The notes under the pieces: model-generated
What the model was told of the DNA's origin: nothing
Database searches by the model: none
What the model saw: the letters and a program-made list of their open reading frames with translations, nothing else
Source of the DNA: Brevundimonas bullata
Lineage (GTDB): Bacteria; Pseudomonadota; Alphaproteobacteria; Caulobacterales; Caulobacteraceae
Direction: 5' to 3'
Assembly (NCBI RefSeq): GCF_003350205.1
Contig: NZ_QLLC01000005.1
Location: forward strand, 1-64,000
Length of the DNA: 64,000 nucleotides
Position numbers and translations under genes: made by a program
In this document: positions 53,753 through 64,000 of the stretch, piece by piece
Position numbering within the stretch: the stretch's first letter is position 1
Layout: each line of letters opens with the position of its first letter

Positions 53753-54483
53753 GAGGGCTCAGAATCCGAAGCGGGCGTTGATGGGGCGGGTTCTTGACGG
53801 GTGAAGACGTCGGGATCAAGTCGCGAAGCCGGGACATCGGCCAATGCAGCCAACCCTTGCGTCGTCAGCACCTCGGTCAGACGGTCCCAGGCGGCGGCCA
53901 GGTTGGCGTCGACGTGATGCAGGGTGGAGGTCCAGTCCTCCAGCCCGGTCAGCTCGCTCTTGCCGTCGCTGACGCCGCGCAGGGCGACCAGGGGCACGCC
54001 AAACGTCTGGGCCACACGCAACAGGGCGAAGGTCTCCATGTCCACCATCTCGGCCTCGATGGCGTCATAGGCGGCGCCGGAAACGACATTGGCCCCGGTC
54101 GACAGGGTCGCGGTCGGCACGCCGGGTATGGGGCAAGGCAGGGGCAGAACAGCGGGCAGGTCCAGCAGCGGCGTCTTGCCCTTCTCGAAGCCCAGAGGGC
54201 TGGCGTCCATGTCGCGATAGGAAACCGACGACGCCTGATAGACCGCCGCATGGTCCAGGTCGCGCGATCCGCACGAACCCAGCGACACGATCAGGTCCGG
54301 CAGGACGTCCTCGGCTTCCAGCCGCGTCAGGGCGGCGGTCAGGGCGATGGCCGCCTCGACCGGGCCGATGCCGGTCATCAGCGGCGTGATCCGCGCCTGA
54401 AGGGCGGCGCCGTATTCAGCCGGCGCCGCCATGACGGGCAGGACCGTCAGGCCATAGATGTCTTCGGAACGCCCCTCGCTCAC
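53749..54483 (-). CDS. 5'-methylthioadenosine/S-adenosylhomocysteine nucleosidase-like protein
   Basis: 244 residues of the phosphorylase/nucleosidase superfamily: SLGSCGSRD, an acidic active-site segment [12 protein letters not shown], and [16 protein letters not shown] with the catalytic-type Asp. It would remove adenine from methylthioadenosine or a related nucleoside. The last 40 residues are a Pro/Ser-rich tail. Overlaps guaA and rsmB by four bases each, so the three form one operon. Confidence 0.82.
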   Translation of the reverse strand: MSEGRSEDIYGLTVLPVMAAPAEYGAALQARITPLMTGIGPVEAAIALTAALTRLEAEDVLPDLIVSLGSCGSRDLDHAAVYQASSVSYRDMDASPLGFEKGKTPLLDLPAVLPLPCPIPGVPTATLSTGANVVSGAAYDAIEAEMVDMETFALLRVAQTFGVPLVALRGVSDGKSELTGLEDWTSTLHHVDANLAAAWDRLTEVLTTQGLAALADVPASRLDPDVFTRQEPAPSTPASDSEPS

Positions 54484-55907
54484 GCCGTCCGCTCATAGAC
54501 GGCGGCGAAGAAGCCGTCGGTGCCGGTCGAGGCCGGCGACAGGCGCAGGCGATGACCGCCCGCCGCCAGATCACCCAGACGCTCGCGCGCCGCGTCGGTC
54601 AGGGTCGAGGCGTTCAGAGCCTGAGCCACCGGGACCGGCGCGAAGTCGGGGTGGTTTTCCTCGAAGGCGTCGGCTGTGGCCTCGTTTTCGCCGCGCAGCA
54701 TGGAGCAGGTGACGAAGACCAGACGCCCGCCGGGCTTCACCAGGGCCGAGGCGCGGTCCAGAATCTGGACCTGCAAGGCGTGCAGGCGCTCGACTTCGGA
54801 CGGCTTCAGACGCCAGGCGTCCTCAGGACGACGGCGCCAGGTGCCGGAACCGCTGCACGGCGCATCGACCAGAACCACTTCGGCCTGACGCACCAGGTCC
54901 TCGACCCCGCCGCCGTTCTGACCCAGCAGGCGCAGGTCGGCGGTGACGCCGGCGCGGGCCAGGCGCGGACGGATGTTGTCCAGACGCTTCTGCACCACGT
55001 CATAGGCGAACAGGCGGATGGTGCTGGTGATCTCGACCGGCTTGGCCTTGGGCTTGGGCTGGGGCGCAGCGCCCTCCCCGCCGACCGGCGACCATGTGGC
55101 GACCGGCGCAGCCTCGGCTTCAGCCTTGGGCGCCTTGGTCACGACCGGCTGGCCCATCATGGCCAGACCCAGGGTCTTGCCGCCGCCGCCGGCGCAATAG
55201 TCGACGACGGTCATGCCGGGCTCGACGCCGGTCAGCCAGCAGGCGACCTGGCTGCCTTCGTCCTGAATTTCGATATGGCCCTGCTTGAAGGCCTCCAGCG
55301 CCTGGACGTTGGGCGGCGGCTCGGCCGACAGACGCAGGCCGACAGCGGACCAGGGCGTGCGCTCGGGCGACAGGCCGGCCTCGGTCAGCTCCGCCTCGAC
55401 GCCCGCAACCGTGGTCTTGGCCACGTTGACGCGCAGGTCGATAGGCGCGCGCGGCGCCATCAGCTCGTGGGCTTCTTCGGTCCAGCGGTCGCCGAAGGTG
55501 ATCTTGAAGTCCTCGACCACGAACTCGGGCAGGCCGGCGGCGACCCAGCCGGGCAGTTCGCCCGGCCCGGCGGTGATGCGGGCGCGCTCCTGCTTGGACA
55601 GGGGACGCGGGCCGTAACCCTCGCCCGAGTGCAGCAGCTCGATCTCGTCCAGCGACAGACCGTCGATCAGCGACAGCGAGCCGATGACCAGGGCGCGACC
55701 GTCTTCACGACCGCCCATGGCCCAGACCAGACGCCCGCGGGCGCGGATGACCTTGTAGACGCGGTCGGCGATGGCGCGACGATCCTTGGACCCCGCATAG
55801 CGGTTGGCGGCGCCCCAGGCCTTCAGCACCACTTCGGCCGGCTGGCGGCTGTGGGCGATGCTGTCGAGGACGGAGGCGGCGGCGGCGAGGCGGGCTGCAG
55901 GGGTCAA
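54480..55907 (-). CDS. rsmB: 16S rRNA (cytosine-C5)-methyltransferase RsmB-like
   Basis: 475 residues. The N-terminal NusB-like region is followed by an RsmB/NOL1 methylase domain with SAM motif VVDYCAGGGGKTLGLA and catalytic-type cysteines in VDAPCSGSGTWRR and FVTCSMLRGENE. A low-complexity insert rich in Ala/Pro/Lys (about residues 258-300) splits the methylase domain and seems lineage-specific. It methylates a cytosine of 16S rRNA. Overlaps the nucleosidase gene. Confidence 0.85.
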   Translation of the reverse strand: MTPAARLAAAASVLDSIAHSRQPAEVVLKAWGAANRYAGSKDRRAIADRVYKVIRARGRLVWAMGGREDGRALVIGSLSLIDGLSLDEIELLHSGEGYGPRPLSKQERARITAGPGELPGWVAAGLPEFVVEDFKITFGDRWTEEAHELMAPRAPIDLRVNVAKTTVAGVEAELTEAGLSPERTPWSAVGLRLSAEPPPNVQALEAFKQGHIEIQDEGSQVACWLTGVEPGMTVVDYCAGGGGKTLGLAMMGQPVVTKAPKAEAEAAPVATWSPVGGEGAAPQPKPKAKPVEITSTIRLFAYDVVQKRLDNIRPRLARAGVTADLRLLGQNGGGVEDLVRQAEVVLVDAPCSGSGTWRRRPEDAWRLKPSEVERLHALQVQILDRASALVKPGGRLVFVTCSMLRGENEATADAFEENHPDFAPVPVAQALNASTLTDAARERLGDLAAGGHRLRLSPASTGTDGFFAAVYERTA

Positions 55908-55919
55908 TCGGGTCTCGGA

Positions 55920-56312
55920 TCAGTTAAAAAGAGCCGCGAGGATCATGATCAGTCCCGCAAGCGAGACCAGCCAGACCAGCGACCGGATATAGGGCACGCC
56001 AAAGGCGTAAAGCGGAACATAGACGACGCGCGCCCAGAAATAGAGGGCGGCGCCCCACAGGGTCAGAGCGCTCTCCGCCCCCGTGACGTGGGCGATCAGA
56101 ACGGCGCCGATGAACAGCGGCAGGGTCTCGTACAGGTTCGACTGGGCTCTTTCGAGGCGGCCGACGACAGGGTTATGCGATTCAGGCGTCTGATCGCGGG
56201 CGCCGGCGTTCCACTTGGAGCCGAACTCCAGGGTCCGCGCACCAGCCGGCAGAAAGATCTGCACCAGGGCCAGAACCAGCGTCGCAGCCAGATAGGTCAG
56301 TTCAGTCGTCAC
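55920..56312 (-). CDS. MAPEG-family membrane protein
   Basis: 130 residues with four hydrophobic segments and the MAPEG pattern (ERAQSNLYETLPLFIGAVLIAH; ALYFWARVVYVPLYAFGVPYIR). Family members include glutathione-linked membrane enzymes; bacterial copies are mostly uncharacterised. Same direction as rsmB, 12 bases upstream. Confidence 0.85.
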   Translation of the reverse strand: MTTELTYLAATLVLALVQIFLPAGARTLEFGSKWNAGARDQTPESHNPVVGRLERAQSNLYETLPLFIGAVLIAHVTGAESALTLWGAALYFWARVVYVPLYAFGVPYIRSLVWLVSLAGLIMILAALFN

Positions 56313-56330
56313 GTCCGCCTCCCTGTCAAA

Positions 56331-56440
56331 CCGTCATCCTAGGCCTTGTGCCTAGGATCCAGAAACACCTGCGCCCGCCGCGAAAAACGGCCGCCAGCCA
56401 CCGCGCGTCTGGATCCTCGCCACAAGGGCGAGGATGACGG
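56331..56440. repeat. Intergenic inverted repeat (REP-like)
   Basis: Arms 56331-56363 (starting CCGTCATCCT, ending AGGATCCAGA) and 56408-56440 (starting TCTGGATCCT, ending AGGATGACGG) are reverse complements except in the middle, around a 44-base spacer. It shares CGTCATCC/GGATGACG ends with the element at 58594-58709, marking a dispersed family. Confidence 0.75.
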
Positions 56441-56449
56441 ACGATGACA

Positions 56450-58587
<2,138 letters not shown>

Positions 58588-58593
58588 CCCCGA

Positions 58594-58709
58594 CCGTCAT
58601 CCCGGAAGCGGCGAAGCCGCTATCCGGGACCGCAGCAAACGCAGAAGTCGGAGCCTTGGGCGGTCCCGGCTCTGCGCCTCGCGATGCGAGGCTCCGGCCG
58701 GGATGACGC
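58594..58709. repeat. Intergenic inverted repeat (REP-like)
   Basis: Starts CCGTCATCCCGG and ends CCGGGATGACG, with internal hairpins (AGCGGCGAAGCCGCT and GCCTCGCGATGCGAGGC). Same family of ends as 56331-56440. It fills the gap between the converging DUF2061 and rlmE genes and may act as a transcription stop. Confidence 0.75.
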
Positions 58710-58717
58710 GAAATGAT

Positions 58718-59440
58718 CTACCGCTTGTTCAGCGCCACCAGAAACACCTCGGCGCTGCCCTTGCGGCTCGATTCCGGCTTTACATACTTCACCGTCTCGA
58801 ACTCCTCGCGCAGCCGCGTCAGAACCCCGCCGGCGTCACCTCCCTGGAAGTTCTTGGACACGAAATTCCCGCCCGGCTTCAGCGTGCGAATGGCGAAGTC
58901 AGCGGCGATCTCGATCAGGGCGATGATCTTCAGGTGGTCCGTCTTGCGGTGGCCGACCGTGTTGTGCGCCATGTCCGACAGCACCAGGTCCGGTCGCCCG
59001 CCGATGGCGTCGATCAGCTGCTGGTCCACGCCCGGATGGGTGAAGTCGGCTTGAATCAGGGTGGCGCCGGGAATCGGTTCGATCATCAGCAGGTCCACGC
59101 CCGCCACCGCCGACGCTCCACGATCCAGCGCCACCTGAATCCAACTACCGGGCGCCGCGCCCAGGTCGATGACCCGCGAGCCCTTCTTGATCAGGCGGAA
59201 TCGGTCGTCGATTTCCAGCAGCTTGAAGGCCGCGCGGCTGCGCCAGCCCTCGGCCCGCGCCCGCTCGGACCACTTGTCGGCCAGCTGGCGCTTGATCCAC
59301 TGTTGGCTCGACATGGACTTAGTGTCGGCCGTCTTCATTTTCTGGCCCAGGCCGCGCCCGGCGGCGGTGCCGCCCGTGGGCGGGCGAACCATCCGGCGGC
59401 GTTCCGGCGGCTTCTCGGTGGGCTTTTCGTCGTCAGTCAT
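58718..59440 (-). CDS. rlmE: 23S rRNA (uridine-2'-O)-methyltransferase
   Basis: 240 residues. FtsJ/RrmJ fold: SRAAFKLLEIDDRFRLIKKGSRVIDLGAAPGSW (SAM motif), DLVLSDMAHNTVGH with catalytic Asp, and FVSKNFQGG with catalytic Lys. It methylates the ribosomal A-loop. The N-terminal 45 residues are a basic extension. The ATG at 59440 is chosen over one three codons upstream. Confidence 0.92.
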   Translation of the reverse strand: MTDDEKPTEKPPERRRMVRPPTGGTAAGRGLGQKMKTADTKSMSSQQWIKRQLADKWSERARAEGWRSRAAFKLLEIDDRFRLIKKGSRVIDLGAAPGSWIQVALDRGASAVAGVDLLMIEPIPGATLIQADFTHPGVDQQLIDAIGGRPDLVLSDMAHNTVGHRKTDHLKIIALIEIAADFAIRTLKPGGNFVSKNFQGGDAGGVLTRLREEFETVKYVKPESSRKGSAEVFLVALNKR

Positions 59441-59520
59441 GCTTCCCACATAGCCGTGACAGCGTTCAGCCGCTATGACCCGCGCACAATTCTGACCCGC
59501 ACACCCCCAAGGAGAGCCTG

Positions 59521-59985
<465 letters not shown>

Positions 59986-59991
59986 CTTGCT

Positions 59992-60130
59992 TTTCCTCCC
60001 TGTCGCGTAGCGATGGGGAGGTGGCGCGGCGCATCAGCGCCGTGACGGAGGGGGCGGCTCGACGCTAGCTGTTTGCGCCACCCCCTCCACCACTTCGTGG
60101 TCCCCCTCCCCATAAAATGGGGAGGAAAGG
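59992..60130. repeat. Intergenic palindromic repeat
   Basis: Begins TTCCTCCC and ends GGGGAGGAA, so the outer ends are inverted repeats. The right part has a perfect 9-bp hairpin CCTCCCCAT (60105-60113) / ATGGGGAGG (60117-60125) with an AAA loop. It is typical of repeated intergenic elements in GC-rich alphaproteobacteria. Confidence 0.6.
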
Positions 60131-60140
60131 CTTCAGCGGA

Positions 60141-60692
60141 TCAGTCCCCCGCCCACCACCGCATAGATACGTTATTGAAGGTCCGGTTTCCGACCTTGAG
60201 CGTCCCCTTCAGGACGACGCCCTTGTCTCCCAGATTGCGCCGCGCCGTCGCCAGCGCGCCCTGGTCGAGCTTTCCATCGAACGACACCGCGCCCAAGCCC
60301 CCCGACAGGGCCTGAACCCGCACGCGATCTTCGGTCACGTCATAGGCCGCCGGGATCAGCCGCAACCGACGCCGGTTGCCGTTCTCCAGCGGCGGGCCGA
60401 CCATGTCCTCGAACTCGATCATCACCGGCGCAAAGCCCGCCGGACGCTGACCGCCCTCCCAGGCGATGAAGTCCGGGACCTGACCCATGAAGACATGGTG
60501 CAGCCGCCAATTATCGACCCGCACCTCCTCGCTCGGGATGTAGTAGCCGGACACGTCCTCAGGCAGGTCGTGGGCGAAGGCCGCCGCCTTCGACGCCGCC
60601 GGCGCTTCCGGCACCTTCACCGGACCCTCGCAGGCCGTCAGCGCCATCAGCCCGGTCAGAGCCGCAACGGCGACAAAACGCTTTATCTTCAC
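60141..60692 (-). CDS. Putative lipoprotein
   Basis: 183 residues starting at GTG, with a signal peptide and lipobox LTAC (Cys near residue 21). The mature part is beta-rich (GYYIPSEEVRVDNWRLHHVFMGQVPDFIAWEGG; LIPAAYDVTEDRVRVQA). No family recognised. Probably inner- or outer-membrane anchored. The longer open frame upstream lacks homology and a signal. The methyltransferase-like gene is eight bases upstream. Confidence 0.7.
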   Translation of the reverse strand: MKIKRFVAVAALTGLMALTACEGPVKVPEAPAASKAAAFAHDLPEDVSGYYIPSEEVRVDNWRLHHVFMGQVPDFIAWEGGQRPAGFAPVMIEFEDMVGPPLENGNRRRLRLIPAAYDVTEDRVRVQALSGGLGAVSFDGKLDQGALATARRNLGDKGVVLKGTLKVGNRTFNNVSMRWWAGD

Positions 60693-60700
60693 AGGCAATC

Positions 60701-61330
60701 TCACGGCAGGCGGATCAGGGCGGTCAGCCAGCCGATGTCTTGCAGCCTTTCGACCGACTCGAACAGGGGCACGGCCAGCAGGAAGACCAGGCCATCGCGC
60801 AAGGTCGTCAGAAAGAAGCGCGGCCGCACGTCCAGCGACTCGGCGTCCCGCCACTTGGAAAAGTCTGGCCCAAAACGCGGCGTCCGCGCGCAATAGTCCA
60901 GGTAGGTTGGCCCAAAGGCCTCCGACAACCAGGCCTCCTCGCGACGCACCGTGGCGTAGAAGACCGCGACCGTCAGGATCAGAAACAGAGCCGCCAGCGT
61001 CAAGCTGCCCGTCTGTGCGCCCACCCCGAATGCGCCCATGAAGCTGAAGATATAGAGCGGATTACGGCTGATCGAATAAGGTCCGCGATCAACGATCTCG
61101 GCCTTCTTGCGCCCGCCGATATAGAGGGAGCACCAGGCGCGGCCGACAATGCAGACGGCGATCAGGGCCAGTCCGAAAGCTTCCAGCCCTTCGTGCAGCG
61201 CGGTCTCGCCGCCCATGGAGCGGGTGACAAAGGCCAGCCCCACGACGCCGACCAGACCGACCAGCAGCGCCAGCTTGCGCAGCCTCTGCACTCTTTGAAG
61301 ATCAAACCCCTGAACCGCAGACATCCGCAT
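60701..61330 (-). CDS. Isoprenylcysteine carboxyl methyltransferase-like membrane protein
   Basis: 209 residues with several membrane helices (LALLVGLVGVVGLAFV; GLALIAVCIVGRAWC) and the conserved RGPYSISRNPLYIFSF and REEAWLSEAFGPTYLDYCARTPRF motifs of the ICMT/phospholipid methyltransferase family. Substrate unknown. The ATG at 61330 follows GAGGAA; a second ATG two codons on is possible. Confidence 0.82.
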   Translation of the reverse strand: MRMSAVQGFDLQRVQRLRKLALLVGLVGVVGLAFVTRSMGGETALHEGLEAFGLALIAVCIVGRAWCSLYIGGRKKAEIVDRGPYSISRNPLYIFSFMGAFGVGAQTGSLTLAALFLILTVAVFYATVRREEAWLSEAFGPTYLDYCARTPRFGPDFSKWRDAESLDVRPRFFLTTLRDGLVFLLAVPLFESVERLQDIGWLTALIRLP

Positions 61331-61416
61331 TTCCTCGACTGATGAGGCTGCGACAGAACGCCGCTCAGAGGGCGCTTTCAAGACCTATGTTTGCGACCGT
61401 CTCGCGCTCGCAAACC

Positions 61417-62373
61417 TCATTGATCCAGCCACTGATCCAGCGCGCGGAACCCTTCAATCGCCAGCTCGGTCGAGGACTGGAAGGTGGCGGGCACGATCTT
61501 TTCGAAATCGTCGGTCGGACGGTGATAATCCTCGTGATAGTTCACGCCGAAATAGAGGAAGGGCAGGCCCGCGCGGTGGAAGGCGGCGTGGTCCGACGCC
61601 TCGACCCAGTTGTCGGCGCCCTTGTCATCTGGCGTGTCCTTTCCGAAGGCCAGCGACACGGTCCCGCGCGGCGCGATCCGCTCCAGCACCGGGCGGAAAT
61701 AGGGGTGCTGATAAGTCCCCGTGACCCACAGCTTGCCGTCGGTATCGGCCCGCGCCGTCATGTCGAAATTCAGGTTCATCGAAATCGACGACAGCGGCAC
61801 CGGCGGTGCCTCCACGAAATGCTTGGCCCCAAGCAGCCCGCGCTCCTCGCCGTCCAGCGCCACGATCAGCACGCTGTGCTCCGGCGGGTTGGCCTTCAGC
61901 CGCTTGGCCAGCTCCAGCATGGTCGCCACGCCCGAGGCGTTGTCGTCGGCGCCGTTGAACACCTGACCGTCGTTGACCCCGACGTGGTCGTAGTGGGCCG
62001 TGACCACGATATACTTGTCGGACACGCGCGTGCCAGGAATGACGCCGATGATGTTGGTCCCGCTGAAGGTCTTGGTCCCCTCGCGCGTCCGCCCCTGCAT
62101 CTCCCACGGCTGCAGCCGCCCCATCGGCGACGGCTGGACGCCCAGGGCCTCCAATCGACCGACGATGTATTCGCGCGCCTTGGCCCCGCCCTCCGATCCG
62201 GTGTCGCGGCCCTGCATATCGTCCGCCGACAGGATGCGCAGGTCGTCCATCAACTGCGCATAGTCAGCGCTCGCCGCGACGGGCGCCTCAGTCGCGACGG
62301 GCGTCGTGGTCTCACAGGCGGCCAGCGTCAGGGCGGCGGCGATGGCGGTCAGGCTGGCGAGAACAGGACGCAT
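61417..62373 (-). CDS. M28-family metallopeptidase lipoprotein
   Basis: 318 residues. Lipoprotein signal (TLAAC near residue 20), then an M28 peptidase domain with zinc ligands visible: TAHYDHVG, GADDNASGVA, LDGEERGLLG with catalytic Glu, and a late ASDHAAFHRAGLP. Likely an extracytoplasmic aminopeptidase. Divergent from ligA. Confidence 0.9.
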   Translation of the reverse strand: MRPVLASLTAIAAALTLAACETTTPVATEAPVAASADYAQLMDDLRILSADDMQGRDTGSEGGAKAREYIVGRLEALGVQPSPMGRLQPWEMQGRTREGTKTFSGTNIIGVIPGTRVSDKYIVVTAHYDHVGVNDGQVFNGADDNASGVATMLELAKRLKANPPEHSVLIVALDGEERGLLGAKHFVEAPPVPLSSISMNLNFDMTARADTDGKLWVTGTYQHPYFRPVLERIAPRGTVSLAFGKDTPDDKGADNWVEASDHAAFHRAGLPFLYFGVNYHEDYHRPTDDFEKIVPATFQSSTELAIEGFRALDQWLDQ

Positions 62374-62479
62374 GGAGGGCTCCGGGCAAATCAGTCAGCG
62401 GGACGCTAACGAGCGTCGCGCCCTGCGTCAGATTACGTTTCTGTCATGGACGCTGCGATCCCGCCGCCGCCGGTGCTAA

Positions 62480-64000
<1,521 letters not shown>

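Noticed and set aside
51791..53797. Very long plus-strand frame over the integrase and guaA
   Set aside because: Antisense shadow; guaA and the integrase are clear on the minus strand.

Overview
The window looks like a Caulobacterales chromosome, most likely Brevundimonas or a close relative. The grounds are a GC-rich composition, housekeeping proteins of alphaproteobacterial type, CGTCATCC/GGATGACG intergenic inverted repeats, and a lasso-peptide locus of the isopeptidase type common in Caulobacterales and Sphingomonadales. The species call is inference; no rRNA or tRNA gene was found. The right part (about 52190-64000) is ordinary chromosome: guaA, an MTA/SAH-type nucleosidase, rsmB, a MAPEG protein, guaB, a duplicated DUF2061 protein, rlmE, a cyclophilin, a lipoprotein, an isoprenylcysteine-methyltransferase-like protein, an M28 peptidase, and the 5' part of ligA, whose last 350 bases drop sharply in GC.

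The left part (1 to about 52190) reads as an integrative and conjugative element (ICE) inserted at the 3' end of guaA. Its tyrosine integrase (50646-51899) lies beside guaA. Next come a 179-aa unknown, an AlpA-like regulator, a ParB-like protein, three HEPN-type proteins, DUF736, ArdC antirestriction, MobC and a VirD2-type relaxase with a candidate oriT. A complete VirB/VirD4-like type IV secretion operon (19024-31007) follows. The far end of the element is outside the window.

Cargo falls into three blocks. (1) Positions 59-6103 hold an FTR1/cytochrome c iron permease lacking its 5' end, a glutamine-dependent NAD synthetase, a frameshifted arsH and an ACR3-like arsenite exporter. (2) Positions 7653-17846 hold a lasso-peptide locus: ECF sigma factor, FecR, STN-domain TonB receptor and isopeptidase on the plus strand; cyclase C, fused leader-peptidase B, precursor A and a GntR regulator on the minus strand. 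(3) Positions 31280-39509, between the transfer genes and the relaxase, hold a defence island: HTH regulator, large N6-adenine methylase, PD-(D/E)XK-like nuclease, and a Gabija-like pair of OLD/TOPRIM nuclease and UvrD-like helicase.

The most striking observation is the lasso precursor (16926-17159, minus). Its 77 residues contain an ungapped 34-residue duplication, so that two leader ends (LGSAAxxTR) are each followed by a plausible core starting with Ala and carrying Glu at position 9. It appears to encode two different lasso peptides in tandem. How the genes may work together: the B and C enzymes would mature the cores, the TonB receptor with FecR and sigma would sense or import a lasso peptide, and the isopeptidase would open it. 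No dedicated ABC exporter is seen, which fits isopeptidase-type loci.
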